DNA of 64,000 bases from positions 930,001-994,000 of the forward strand of contig OZ251535.1 of NCBI GenBank assembly GCA_965243165.1. The letters are read 5' to 3'. Both the position numbers and the translations under genes were made by a program. This document shows, one piece after another, positions 25,643 to 35,102 of the stretch. The DNA is from CATQHD01 sp965243165 (GTDB lineage Bacteria > Actinomycetota > Acidimicrobiia > Spongiisociales > Spongiisociaceae). The notes beneath the pieces are model-generated. The model had not been told where the DNA came from. It saw nothing but the letters and a program-made list of their open reading frames with translations, and searched no databases. Positions within the stretch are counted from its first letter, which is position 1; every line of letters starts with the position of its first letter.

Positions 25643-28480
25643 ATGGCCGAAGCGGTGATCAGCTACGATCAGATACTACCTGAGATCCCGGGCCGCCGTC
25701 CCTGGGAAGCGCCTACTTCCCATCTGGTCAAAGATGAAGACGACCCCACCGGATGGCGGGTGGATGACTCCGGCCGCCGTCCCAGCACGTTGTTGCTGGT
25801 ACCCAAGATTCGGGAGGTGGTGGATGCTTGGCGCGGCGCAGGCTACCCGGGTGCTTCGGAGGTTACCCAACGCCTGTTCGAATACTGGTTCGAGGAGGAT
25901 CACGAAGTTCCCGTCGGGTTCGATCCTCCCTTCCGGTATTACTTTTGCCAGCGAGAGGCCATCGAGACCTTGGTCTGGCTGGTGGAGATAGCCGGTCAGC
26001 GTGATACCGCCGAGCTCATCAAAGCTCATGCCACGGCGGCCAAGAATATCAAGTTCGTTACGACTGTCGACGGTAGGAGGAGAATCAGCCGCTTCGATCC
26101 GGAATCTAAGAATAGAAGAGTGCAGGATATTCCTCCCGAAGACTTGCGCCGCTATGCTTTCAAGATGGCCACCGGTTCGGGCAAGACCTGGGTGATGGCT
26201 ATGACAATCGTTTGGGCGCGGCTGCACAAGTTGTTGGTGCCTGGTTCTGGGCTGTCGACCAACTTTCTGATCGTAGCCCCCAACGTCATAGTTTATCAGC
26301 GGTTGGAGAAGGATTTCGCTGATAACCGGATATTCCATCAAATTCCCCTGATTCCACCGGAATGGAAGGGCAACTTTTCTCAAAGAGTGATTCTGCGAGG
26401 CGAGATGAAGGAACCAGATCAGTCAGGCAATCTCTTCCTCACCAATATTCAACAGCTCTATGATCGTGAAGAGGACTGGACTCCAGCGCATGCGGTCGAA
26501 GCATTGCTAGGCCGGAAGCCCAAACAAGATATAGCAAAATCTGGACAACGGCCGATGCTGGAGCGCATCAAATCTATTGAGGACCTGATTGTATTCAACG
26601 ATGAGGCCCATCACGTACATGACGAGGAACTAGTCTGGACTCAATCCTTGCTCTCCATACATGAAGCCTTGCCCAAAGGGATAAATGCATGGTTGGATTT
26701 CTCTGCCACGCCCAAAGATCAGAACGGTATGTACTTTCCATGGACTGTTTGCGATTATCCGCTCGCCCAAGCAACGGAAGACCGCATCGTCAAGGCACCT
26801 CTCATCGTTACCAATGAAGAGAGGGAAGATCGTCCGACGAAAGAACCCGATAAGGTAACCAAGAACAATATCATTGAAAGATACGGCTTCTGGCTGAGGG
26901 CCGCCGTTACACGCTGGAAGGAGCACTGGGATACTTACCAAAAATTGAATGTTAAACCAGTGTTGTTCATCATGGCCGAAAAGAACGCATATGCCGATGC
27001 TATAGGGAAGGCACTGCACGAAGATCAGGTCTTTGGGTTTGATGAGTCAGAAGTGCTCGTAATCCACACTGATAACACGGGTGAGGTGCGAAAAAGTGAT
27101 CTCGATAAGGCTAGGCAAGCGGCGCGAGACATTGATAAAGCTACGAGCAAGATCAAGGTAATAGTGAGCGTGATGATGCTGCGCGAAGGCTGGGATGTTC
27201 GTAATGTGACTATCGTGCTGGGTTTGCGGCCTTTTACCGCCAGAGCTGAGATACTGCCCGAACAGGTGATTGGCCGAGGTCTGCGCCTGATGAAGGGGGT
27301 CAGCCCGGATCGGACTCAAACCTTAGAAGTTCTCGGTACACCCAAGCTCCTCGAGTTTCTGCGCACCCAGCTGGAAGTAGATGGAGTGAGTGTTGTAAGC
27401 AAAAAGACCGCTCCTCCGCTTCCGGTCATGATCGAGCCGTTGAAGGATCGCCTCGAGTATGATATAGTCCTGCCCCTTACTAGGAACCGTCTGATACATA
27501 ACTTTCGCAACCTCGGCAGCCTGGATATATCTTCGCTGGAACCGATCTATGACCAGGATGAACTGGAGGAAATTCATCGCATAAATTTGAAAATGGAATA
27601 TACATTTACGGAGACCATGGTACATCAGGCAACCGTGACGGCAGGTTCGGTATTGTCAAGACAAGATATACTAAGTTCTATAACGAACAACACGATGAGA
27701 CGAGCTGGTTTGACTGGTTGCTTTGCTGATTTATATGAGATCGCGCGACAGTATGTTACTAATCATTGCTTCGGTCGGAAGGTTGATTTTGATGACGAGA
27801 CCGTGCAAACTAATTTAAGCAATTGGCAGATCCGGGATGGAATAGCGAGGTATCTGTCTCGTGTTATTGGCCATCTCACTGTAGAGTATAAGCCTATTGA
27901 GCTCGAAAGGCCGGACTATCGTTTGTCGGAGACAAGGCCCTTTTCGTGGCGGAGGAATCTGCCTCCTCTGGAAGTAGATAAAACGATCTTCAACTATGCG
28001 GCCACCTATAACAACTTTGAGAGGGAGTTTGCCGAGTTTCTCGACCGAGCCCCAGATGTGCGGCGTTTTGCCGCCCTCGGTGCCACCGAGCAAGGGGGAG
28101 CCTGGACGTCTTTCAAGGTGGATTACCTGAAGCCGAGCGGAGCCATTGGCTTCTATCACCCGGACTGGGTGGCAGTCCAATTTTTTAGTGATTTAGCGGG
28201 AGAGGTGAACTGGATCATTGAAACCAAAGGCCGAGTGTGGGAAGGCACTGAACACAAAGATATAGCCATGTACAGATGGTGTAGACGTGTATCGGCCGAA
28301 ACTGGCACTCCTTGGAGGTATATCAGGGTCAATCAGCAAGATTTCAATCCCGAATTGAAGACCCTACGTGCTCAGATAGTGAGTATCATCGGTAAGGCAA
28401 TGATCACCGAACGCGACCAGCGGGGAACCACCATGACAAGCGAGGAAGTTCGTCAAGCCCTTGAAGAAGGCCGCCGCTAA
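25643..28480 (+). CDS. res: Type III-like restriction helicase-nuclease Res
   Basis: 945 aa from ATG 25643, one base after the mod stop. SF2 helicase: MATGSGKTWVMAM (~175-187), VAPNVIVYQRLEKDF, FNDEAHHVHDEEL (~319), a SATPKDQ motif III, VSVMMLREGWDVRNVTIVLG and PEQVIGRGLRLM (motif VI). The C-terminal region has the PD-(D/E)XK nuclease pattern HPDWVAVQF...WIIETKGRVWEG (~859). With Mod it forms an ATP-dependent restriction enzyme that cuts DNA lacking Mod methylation; in known type III enzymes Res needs Mod for site recognition. If Mod is OFF, Res should be inactive. Base composition is AT-richer than the chromosome. Confidence 0.9.
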   Translation: MAEAVISYDQILPEIPGRRPWEAPTSHLVKDEDDPTGWRVDDSGRRPSTLLLVPKIREVVDAWRGAGYPGASEVTQRLFEYWFEEDHEVPVGFDPPFRYYFCQREAIETLVWLVEIAGQRDTAELIKAHATAAKNIKFVTTVDGRRRISRFDPESKNRRVQDIPPEDLRRYAFKMATGSGKTWVMAMTIVWARLHKLLVPGSGLSTNFLIVAPNVIVYQRLEKDFADNRIFHQIPLIPPEWKGNFSQRVILRGEMKEPDQSGNLFLTNIQQLYDREEDWTPAHAVEALLGRKPKQDIAKSGQRPMLERIKSIEDLIVFNDEAHHVHDEELVWTQSLLSIHEALPKGINAWLDFSATPKDQNGMYFPWTVCDYPLAQATEDRIVKAPLIVTNEEREDRPTKEPDKVTKNNIIERYGFWLRAAVTRWKEHWDTYQKLNVKPVLFIMAEKNAYADAIGKALHEDQVFGFDESEVLVIHTDNTGEVRKSDLDKARQAARDIDKATSKIKVIVSVMMLREGWDVRNVTIVLGLRPFTARAEILPEQVIGRGLRLMKGVSPDRTQTLEVLGTPKLLEFLRTQLEVDGVSVVSKKTAPPLPVMIEPLKDRLEYDIVLPLTRNRLIHNFRNLGSLDISSLEPIYDQDELEEIHRINLKMEYTFTETMVHQATVTAGSVLSRQDILSSITNNTMRRAGLTGCFADLYEIARQYVTNHCFGRKVDFDDETVQTNLSNWQIRDGIARYLSRVIGHLTVEYKPIELERPDYRLSETRPFSWRRNLPPLEVDKTIFNYAATYNNFEREFAEFLDRAPDVRRFAALGATEQGGAWTSFKVDYLKPSGAIGFYHPDWVAVQFFSDLAGEVNWIIETKGRVWEGTEHKDIAMYRWCRRVSAETGTPWRYIRVNQQDFNPELKTLRAQIVSIIGKAMITERDQRGTTMTSEEVRQALEEGRR

Positions 28481-28887
28481 TGGCGCAACTGGTTATCGGA
28501 GTAATCGATACTTCGGTTGCTACCGCTTGGTGTCTGCGCGACGAAGAGAAAACTGCCGAAGCCGACTTGATAATAGCTCGTTTGGAAGACGAAAAGGCTA
28601 TTGTACCGGGACTGTTTTGGCATGAGATACGCCATGCCTTGATCAAGGCCGAGCGTACAGGCCGTATTGATGAACTCTCGGCTGAAATTCATCTCATCCG
28701 ACTCTATAATTTCTATTTGATCACCGATCATGACCAAAATAACCAGACAACCTTAGCTCTGGCCCGAAGGCATAACTTGTCAGCCTATGATGCGGCCTAT
28801 TTGGAGACAGCACGTCGTCACAGCACCCACCTGTTTACTTTTGATCGATCTCTATCGAAAGCCTGTCGTGCTGAAGGCCTTTGTTAG
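28480..28887 (+). CDS. PIN-domain ribonuclease, VapC-like
   Basis: 135 aa; ATG at 28480 shares a base with the Res stop (TAATG), indicating coupling. PIN acidic residues are in place: VIDTSV (first Asp), FWHEIRHAL (Glu), LSAYDAAYLETA (Asp) and LFTFDRSLSKA (last Asp). VapC proteins cleave tRNA or rRNA and are normally restrained by a small VapB antitoxin encoded just upstream. Here the upstream gene is res and no antitoxin-sized frame is visible. It may be a defence-associated PIN nuclease, a toxin with a distant antitoxin, or a remnant. Confidence 0.8.
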   Translation: MAQLVIGVIDTSVATAWCLRDEEKTAEADLIIARLEDEKAIVPGLFWHEIRHALIKAERTGRIDELSAEIHLIRLYNFYLITDHDQNNQTTLALARRHNLSAYDAAYLETARRHSTHLFTFDRSLSKACRAEGLC

Positions 28888-28969
28888 CCCAGCTTCAAAT
28901 ACCAAACTGGAATTGCCCGGGACTGGCTTCCCTTGCCCCCTTCGATGAAGTGGGAGTGTTCCCCATGCC

Positions 28970-31333
28970 TCATTTCTTGAGTGTGCTGTCGGCGGTGATG
29001 AGGTGTTCGGGGGAGATGGGCAGGGAGGTGACCAGGCCGGGGCGGTTGAGGGCGTGTTCTACGGCGGAGGCTACGGCGGCGGCTACTCCGGTGATTCCGC
29101 CTTCTCCGGCGCCTTTCAGGTGCAGGGGGTTGGTGTCGGTGGGGGATTGTTCGACTATCAGGGTTTTCATGGCGGGGGCTTCGGACAGGGTGGGGAGGAG
29201 GTAGTCCATGAAGGAGGCGGACAGGGGGTTGCCGTCCTCGTCGTAGGCGAACTGTTCGTAGAGGGCGCCGCCCACCGCCTGCACCGCGCCGCCTTCCATC
29301 TGGCCGGCTACCAGCACGGGGTTGACGGCCCGGCCTACGTCGTAGCAGAGCACCAGCTGTTCAACCGTTGCCCCGCCGGTTTCGGGGTCGATCCGCACCA
29401 CCGCCAGGTGGGCGCCGCAGGGGTACACCACCGGCCCCGTCTCGAACACCGCCTCGGCGGCCAGGCCCGGCCGGTCGCGCCCGTACTTGCGGGCGGCGGC
29501 TGGGTGGAGCAGGGCGGCGGCCTCGAAGATCGACAGGCTGAAGGAGGGCGACCCTTTCACGCTCACCGCCCCCGCCCGGTATTCGAGGTCGCCGGGGCTC
29601 ACCTCGAACTCGACCGCCGCCGTCTGTTTGACCAGCTCTATGACCCGGCCGGCGGCCATCGCCACCGCGCTGCCGGCGTTCACGGTGGTGCGGCTGGCGT
29701 AGCTGCCCACCCCGTAGGGGGTGCGGTCGGTGTCCAGCAGCTCCACCCGCACCGAGGTGTGGTCGATCTCCAGGCGGTCGGCGGCGATCTGGGCCAGGGC
29801 GGTGCGCACCCCCTGGCCCACCGAGGAACCCCCCGAACGGACCCGCACCATTCCCTCCGGGTCCACTTCGACCGAGCCCGCCTCCCACGGCCCCAGGCCC
29901 GACTTCTCCAGGAAGACCGCCGCCCCCGCCCCCACCTTCTCCCCGGCGGCCCGGCGCTCCTCCAGCCCCTTCCAGTCGAAGGAAGAGGCCAGCCGGTCGA
30001 GCATGGCCGGGAAGTCCCCGTCGCTGAACACCATCGGCTGCCCGGTGGAGGACAGCGGGCGGGCATAGGGGATCTGGGAGGGTTTGATCAGGTTGCGGCG
30101 GCGCACCTCGATCGGGTCCATTCCGATCTCCGCCGCGTACAGGTCGATGAGCCGCTCCCGCACGAAGCTGGACTCGAAGCGCCCGGGCGCCCGGTAGGTG
30201 CCGGTCGGGGTCTTGTTGGTTACCTCGCAGCGGGCGGTCCCCCGGTAGGCCGCTATGTCGTAGGGCCCCGGGATCATCGAGAGGGTGAGGTCGGCCACCC
30301 GGATGCTGTGGGTGCGGACGTAGGCGCCCATGTCCACCGTGAAGTCGGAGTCGACCGCCGCGATCCGCCCGTCCCGGCCGCCGGCGATGCGCGCCCGGTG
30401 GCGCTGGTCGCGGGAGTGGTTGGCCGCCAGCATGTGCTCGCGGCGGTCCTCGATCCAGGACACCGACCGCCGCAGCCGGGCCGCCGCCCACACCGCCAGC
30501 ACGTCTTCCGGATACAGCTCGCCCCGCACCCCGAAGCCGCCGCCCACCGCCGTCTCCCGCATCCGCAGGCACCCGGGCGGGATGCCCAGCAGCTCGGCGG
30601 AGGCGGCCAGGTTCCAGTGCGGGACCTTGGTGGCGCCGTGCACGATGAAGCGGCCCCCCGCCGCCGGGTCGTATTCGACCGCCGCCCCTCTGGTCTCCAA
30701 GGGGACGCCGCTGTGGCGCCCCACCGACAGCTCCGCCTCCACCACCACCTCCGCCTCGGCGAAGGCCGCCTCGACCCCGCCGAATTCGGCCTCGAGGACG
30801 GTGATCAGGTTGCCCTCCTCGAAGAGCCGCCCCCCGCCGTCTCCGCCCCCGGCGGCCTGTCCGCCGTCTTCCGGCCCCGGGCCGCCGCCCATGACCGCCG
30901 GCAGCGGTTCGATGTCGGCGAACACCAGCTCGGCGGCGTCTTCGGCGGCGTAGCGGTCCTCGGCCAGCACCACGGCCAGGGGTTCGCCCGCGTAGCGCAC
31001 CCGGTCGACGGCCAGGATCGGCTGCAGGTAGGGGAGCACGGTCTCGTCGAAGGAGACCCGGGGCGGGATCCGGGGGACTTCGCCCAGATCCTCGGCCAGG
31101 TCCTGAGCGCAGAACACCGCCGCCGCCCCCGCCGAGGCCCTGGCCCGGGAAGCGTCGATCCCGCGGATGACCCCATGGGGCACCGGGGAGCGCACCACCG
31201 CCATGGTCAGCTGCCCGGGAAGGTGGACGTCGGCGGCGTAGCGGGCCCGGCCGGTGAGCAGGGGGGGGTCTTCGTGCCGCAGGACGGACGCCCCGATGCC
31301 GCCCCGGGCCGCGGCCTCCGAGGATGCGGTCAT
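28970..31333 (-). CDS. Molybdenum hydroxylase large subunit (CoxL/XdhB-like), copy 1
   Basis: 787 aa; the start ATG 31333 begins MTASSEAAARGGIGASVLRH, the only good in-frame start before the domain, but there is no purine-rich ribosome site. Xanthine dehydrogenase-family molybdopterin-binding subunit: SVLRHEDPPLLTGRARYAAD, VGGGFGVRGELYPEDVLAVW, GTYRAPGRFESSFVRERLID, SSVGQGVRTALAQIAAD and KGAGEGGITGVAAAVASAV. The active-site loop reads TYRAPGR, not the AYRCSFR of true aerobic CO dehydrogenases, so an aldehyde, purine or other heterocycle substrate is more likely. Transcribed divergently from the M-L-S-L operon and more similar to copy 3 than to copy 2. Confidence 0.9.
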   Translation of the reverse strand: MTASSEAAARGGIGASVLRHEDPPLLTGRARYAADVHLPGQLTMAVVRSPVPHGVIRGIDASRARASAGAAAVFCAQDLAEDLGEVPRIPPRVSFDETVLPYLQPILAVDRVRYAGEPLAVVLAEDRYAAEDAAELVFADIEPLPAVMGGGPGPEDGGQAAGGGDGGGRLFEEGNLITVLEAEFGGVEAAFAEAEVVVEAELSVGRHSGVPLETRGAAVEYDPAAGGRFIVHGATKVPHWNLAASAELLGIPPGCLRMRETAVGGGFGVRGELYPEDVLAVWAAARLRRSVSWIEDRREHMLAANHSRDQRHRARIAGGRDGRIAAVDSDFTVDMGAYVRTHSIRVADLTLSMIPGPYDIAAYRGTARCEVTNKTPTGTYRAPGRFESSFVRERLIDLYAAEIGMDPIEVRRRNLIKPSQIPYARPLSSTGQPMVFSDGDFPAMLDRLASSFDWKGLEERRAAGEKVGAGAAVFLEKSGLGPWEAGSVEVDPEGMVRVRSGGSSVGQGVRTALAQIAADRLEIDHTSVRVELLDTDRTPYGVGSYASRTTVNAGSAVAMAAGRVIELVKQTAAVEFEVSPGDLEYRAGAVSVKGSPSFSLSIFEAAALLHPAAARKYGRDRPGLAAEAVFETGPVVYPCGAHLAVVRIDPETGGATVEQLVLCYDVGRAVNPVLVAGQMEGGAVQAVGGALYEQFAYDEDGNPLSASFMDYLLPTLSEAPAMKTLIVEQSPTDTNPLHLKGAGEGGITGVAAAVASAVEHALNRPGLVTSLPISPEHLITADSTLKK

Positions 31334-31414
31334 GGGGAGGCGGAGGGAGGGTGATATGCGGTCATGGAGGGTGGGGTCATGTGATGCGGATTCCGGCGTG
31401 GGGGCGGGCGCGCG

Positions 31415-31424
31415 ATAGTACACT
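31415..31424. promoter_or_regulatory. Overlapping divergent -10 elements of the molybdenum hydroxylase cluster
   Basis: The segment GATAGTACACT gives TACACT (31419-31424) on the plus strand, eight bases before the FAD-subunit ATG at 31433. TACTAT (31420-31415) on the minus strand points toward the copy-1 large subunit. The same GCGATAGTA core occurs in the divergent promoter at 60473-60481. Confidence 0.42.
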
Positions 31425-31432
31425 CTCCGGCC

Positions 31433-32290
31433 ATGAAACCGGCCCGATTCGACTACTTCCCGGTGCGCACCGCCGAGGAGGCGGTGTCCGCCTTGGCCCA
31501 GAGCGGCGGCGAGGCCAAAGTACTGGCGGGGGGCCAGAGCCTGGTGCCCGCCATGAACTTCCGCCTGGCCCGCCCGGCCGCGCTGGTCGACATCAACCCG
31601 GTCGACGAGCTCGGACGCATAACGGACGAGGGGGGCTGCCTCCGGGTGGGGGCGGTGGTGCGCCACGCCGCCTTCGAGCAGCCGGTGGACGACGGCCCCC
31701 TCGGCCGCCTGCTGGCGATGGCCGCCCGGCATGTGGGGCATCTGCCCATCCGCATCCGGGGCACCTTCGGCGGAAGCCTCGCCCACGCCGACCCCGCCGC
31801 CGAATGGTGTGTGATCGCCGCGTTGCTCGACGCCGAGATCACCGCCGCGAGCGCGGCGGGCGTCCGCCGGATACCCGCCTCCGACTTCTTCCTGACCGTC
31901 TTCACCACCGCCTTGGAACCCGCAGAGCTACTGGCAGAGGTGCGCCTGCCCAAACCCGCCCCCGACGCCAAGGTGGGCTTCCAACAGTTCAGCCGCCGGG
32001 CGGGGGACTTCGCCCTGACGATGGCGGCGGCGGTGCTGGAGGTCGAAGCCGGGGAGATGACCGGCGCCCGGATCGCCCTGGGCGGGGTGGGCGACCGTCC
32101 GGTGCGGGCCGCCGCCGCCGAGGAGCTGCTGCAGGGCGACAAGGCCTCCCCCCGGGCCCTGGCCGCCGCCGCCGAGGCCGCCGCCCGCGAGGTGGACCCC
32201 ATCGGAGACATCCACGGCTCCGCCGAATACCGCCGGGACCTGGTGCGCGTCCTCACCCGGCGGGCGCTCGAGCAGGCCGCCGCCCAGTGA
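31433..32290 (+). CDS. Molybdenum hydroxylase FAD-binding medium subunit (CoxM-like)
   Basis: 285 aa from ATG 31433, with almost no leader. FAD-binding PCMH fold: FDYFPVRTAEEAVSALAQSG, the isoalloxazine/pyrophosphate motif VLAGGQSLVPAM, LVDINPVDELG, and the second FAD motif GTFGGSLAHADPAAEW. The C-terminal CO-dehydrogenase-flavoprotein domain follows. Transfers electrons from the 2Fe-2S subunit to an acceptor. It is the only medium subunit for three large subunits in this cluster. Its stop overlaps the GTG of the next gene. Confidence 0.93.
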   Translation: MKPARFDYFPVRTAEEAVSALAQSGGEAKVLAGGQSLVPAMNFRLARPAALVDINPVDELGRITDEGGCLRVGAVVRHAAFEQPVDDGPLGRLLAMAARHVGHLPIRIRGTFGGSLAHADPAAEWCVIAALLDAEITAASAAGVRRIPASDFFLTVFTTALEPAELLAEVRLPKPAPDAKVGFQQFSRRAGDFALTMAAAVLEVEAGEMTGARIALGGVGDRPVRAAAAEELLQGDKASPRALAAAAEAAAREVDPIGDIHGSAEYRRDLVRVLTRRALEQAAAQ

Positions 32291-34611
32291 CCCCGTGGGC
32301 GGGGCGGCCTCTGCCGCGCTTCGAGGACCCGCCCCTCCTCAAAGGCGAGGGCGCGTTCGCAGCCGACCTGGCGGGCGGCGCCCTCTTCCTCCGCTTCGTC
32401 CGCAGCCCCCTTCCGAGCGGGCGGATCATCTCCATCGAAGCACCTGATCACGTTACGGTGTTCACCGGCGCCGACCTGACCGGGGTGCGCCCCGTCCGCC
32501 CCCTGCTGCACCGGGACGACTTCCGGCCGGTGTCCCAGCCGATCCTGGCCCGGGGCGTGGTGCGCTTCGCGGGCGAGCCGATCGCGGCGGTGGCGGCCCG
32601 CTCCCCCGAGGAGGCGGAGGACCACGCCGAGCAGGTGTTCGCGGACATCGAACCCCTCGAGCATTTGGTCGACGCGGCCGACGCGGTGCGGCCCGGCGCC
32701 CCCGCCGTCCACGACGGGGTTCCCGCCAACACCGCGGTGGACGCCCGCTTCGAGACCCCCGGAGTGGACGAAGCCTTCGCCTCCGCGGCGGCGGTGGTGG
32801 AGTTCGACCTGCGCTCCCGCCGCCAGAGCGCCATGCCCTTGGAGGCGCGCGGCTCGGTCGCCTCCTACGACCGGCGGACCGGGCGCACGACCCTGACGGC
32901 CTCCGTCCAGGCGCCCCATGTGGTGCGCACCGCCCTCGCCGACCTGATCGGCATGCCCGAGTCGGACCTCCGGGTGGTGACCCCCGACGTGGGGGGCGCC
33001 TTCGGGCAGAAGTTCTGCCTGGCGGTGGAGGACGCGGTAACCGTCTGGGCGGCCCGGCGGCTGCGCACCTCCGTTGCCTGGATCGAGGACCGGCGGGAGA
33101 ACCTGATGTCGTCCTTCCACAGCCGCGACCACCGCTGCCGGGTGCGGGGCGCCTTCGACGGGGAGGGCCGGCTGCTGGCCCTGGACGCCGACCTGATCTG
33201 CAACGTGGGCGCCTACTCCTGTTATCCGGTCACCTGCGGGGTGGAGCCGCTGATGGCCATGGCGGAGTTCCCCGGCCCCTACGACTTCCGCCTCTACCGG
33301 GTGCGCTCCCGGGGCGTTCTCACCAACACCTGCCCGATGGCGCCCTACCGGGGGGTCTCCCGCCCGGTCATCACCCTGGCCATGGAACGCCTGATGGACA
33401 AGGGCGCCGCCCGGCTGGGCCTGGAACCCGCCGAGATCCGCCGCCGCAACCTGATCCGCAGCTTCCCCTACCGCTCCGTTACCGGGCTGGTCTACGACGA
33501 GGGCTCCTACCTCGAATCCCTGGAGCGGGCCGCAGAGGAGGTCGGCCTCGGCGCCTTCCGAGAGCGGCAGGCGGCCGCCCGGGAAGAGGGGCGCTGCCTG
33601 GGGGTCGGCTTCTCGGTCTTCTCGGAGCGCACCGGTTACGGCACCTCGGCCTTCGCCGCCCGCAGCATGGACATCACCCCCGGGTACGAGACCGTGGAGC
33701 TGGTGATGGACCCCTCCGGCAACGTGGAAGCGCGGGTGGGCGCCTCCCCCCACGGGCAGGGGTTGGCGACCAGCCTGGCCCAGCTGATCGGCGACGAGCT
33801 GGGGGTGGACCCGGCCTCCGTCCGCATCGTCCACGGAGACACCGACCGCACCCCCTACGGGTGGGGCACCTTCGCCAGCCGCTCCCTGGTGATCGCCGGC
33901 GGCGCCGTCAGGCTGGCGTCCGGGCGGCTCCGCCGCAAGCTGGCCGCCGCCGCCGCCGCCGAGCTGGAAGCCGCCCCCGAGGACATCGTGTTCACCGGCG
34001 GCCGGGCGGTCGTCTCCGGCACCGACGCCGGCGTCGCCCTTGCCGCCCTGGCGCGGGCCGCCTACCACGCCGGCCACCGCCGAGAGGAGGGGGAGGCCCC
34101 CGGGTTGGCGGTGCGGGCCACCTACGACCCCGACGGCACCTTCTCCAACGCCTGCCATGCGGCGGTGGTGGAGGTCGACCCCGAGACCGGCGGGGTGACG
34201 GTACTGCGGTTCGTGGTGGTGGAGGACGCCGGGGTGCTGATCAACCCGCTGATCGTGGACGGCCAGCTCCACGGCGGGGTCACCCAGGGGATCGCCTCCG
34301 CCCTGTACGAAGAGATCGTGTACGACGAGGGGGGCAACCTGCTCACCTCCTCTCTCATGGACTATCTGCCGCCCACCATGGCCGAGACGCCCGAGTTCGA
34401 AGTGCATCATCTGGAGACGGTGTCCGCCGCCACCCTCACCGGGGCCAAGGGGTTGGGGGAGGGCGGTACGATCGGGGCGCCGGCGGCGGTGCTTAACGCC
34501 GTTTCCGATGCGCTCCGCCCCTTCGGAGTGGAGGTCGACGAGACGCCCGCTTCCCCGGCCCGGATTCGGGAGATGCTGAGGGAAAGGGAACAGGAGAGGA
34601 AGCGCCCATGA
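32287..34611 (+). CDS. Molybdenum hydroxylase large subunit (CoxL/XdhB-like), copy 2
   Basis: 774 aa from GTG 32287 (GTGA overlap with the FAD subunit). Molybdopterin-binding motifs: PRFEDPPLLKGEGAFAADLA, DVGGAFGQKFCLAVEDAVTV, RRENLMSSFHSRDHRCRVRG, PMAPYRGVSRPVITLAMER, SPHGQGLATSLAQLIGDELG and KGLGEGGTIGAPAAVLNAV. The pocket loop APYRGVSRP and the QKF following GGAFG differ from copies 1 and 3, so it is a distinct paralogue and probably acts on a different substrate. Overlaps the next gene by ATGA. Confidence 0.92.
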   Translation: MTPWAGRPLPRFEDPPLLKGEGAFAADLAGGALFLRFVRSPLPSGRIISIEAPDHVTVFTGADLTGVRPVRPLLHRDDFRPVSQPILARGVVRFAGEPIAAVAARSPEEAEDHAEQVFADIEPLEHLVDAADAVRPGAPAVHDGVPANTAVDARFETPGVDEAFASAAAVVEFDLRSRRQSAMPLEARGSVASYDRRTGRTTLTASVQAPHVVRTALADLIGMPESDLRVVTPDVGGAFGQKFCLAVEDAVTVWAARRLRTSVAWIEDRRENLMSSFHSRDHRCRVRGAFDGEGRLLALDADLICNVGAYSCYPVTCGVEPLMAMAEFPGPYDFRLYRVRSRGVLTNTCPMAPYRGVSRPVITLAMERLMDKGAARLGLEPAEIRRRNLIRSFPYRSVTGLVYDEGSYLESLERAAEEVGLGAFRERQAAAREEGRCLGVGFSVFSERTGYGTSAFAARSMDITPGYETVELVMDPSGNVEARVGASPHGQGLATSLAQLIGDELGVDPASVRIVHGDTDRTPYGWGTFASRSLVIAGGAVRLASGRLRRKLAAAAAAELEAAPEDIVFTGGRAVVSGTDAGVALAALARAAYHAGHRREEGEAPGLAVRATYDPDGTFSNACHAAVVEVDPETGGVTVLRFVVVEDAGVLINPLIVDGQLHGGVTQGIASALYEEIVYDEGGNLLTSSLMDYLPPTMAETPEFEVHHLETVSAATLTGAKGLGEGGTIGAPAAVLNAVSDALRPFGVEVDETPASPARIREMLREREQERKRP

Positions 34612-35102
34612 CCGAGCCCAACCAGCCGCCCGCCGAGGTGGATGTGACCCTCGAAGTGAACGGCCGCCCCTATCGGGTGCGGGTGGAGCCCCGGCGCACC
34701 CTGGCCGACGCCCTGCGCGACGACTGCGGCCTGACCGGCACCCACCTGGGCTGCGAACACGGGGTGTGCGGCGCCTGCACCGTCCTGGCGGACGGACAGC
34801 CGGTCCGTTCTTGCCTGATGTTCGCCGTCCAGTGCGAGGGCGTGGAGCTGCGCACCGTGGAGGGATTGGCCGACGGCGACCGCCTGCATCCCCTCCAGCA
34901 GGCCTTCTGGGAGAACCACGGACTCCAGTGCGGCTTCTGCACGCCGGGCTTCCTGATGCTGGCGGCGGGGTATCTGGAGCAGAACCCCGACCCCGGGGAG
35001 GAGGAGCTGGTAGAGGTGCTGTCCTCCAACCTGTGCCGATGCACCGGCTACCAGAACATCCTGAAGTCGGTCCGCCGGGCCGCCGCCGACATGAGGCGAT
35101 GA
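34608..35102 (+). CDS. Molybdenum hydroxylase 2Fe-2S small subunit (CoxS-like)
   Basis: 164 aa from ATG 34608, overlapping the previous stop. The N-terminal plant-type ferredoxin domain has GCEHGVCGACTVLADG with a downstream SCLMFA; the C-terminal helical domain has LQCGFCTPGFLML and SNLCRCTGYQNI, giving the eight cysteines of two 2Fe-2S clusters. Relays electrons from the molybdenum centre to FAD. The only small subunit in the cluster; its stop overlaps the third large-subunit start. Confidence 0.95.
   Translation: MTEPNQPPAEVDVTLEVNGRPYRVRVEPRRTLADALRDDCGLTGTHLGCEHGVCGACTVLADGQPVRSCLMFAVQCEGVELRTVEGLADGDRLHPLQQAFWENHGLQCGFCTPGFLMLAAGYLEQNPDPGEEELVEVLSSNLCRCTGYQNILKSVRRAAADMRR

Noticed and set aside
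28888..28969. Possible terminator between the PIN gene and the convergent CoxL gene
   Set aside because: No stable stem followed by a T-run was found in these 82 bases.
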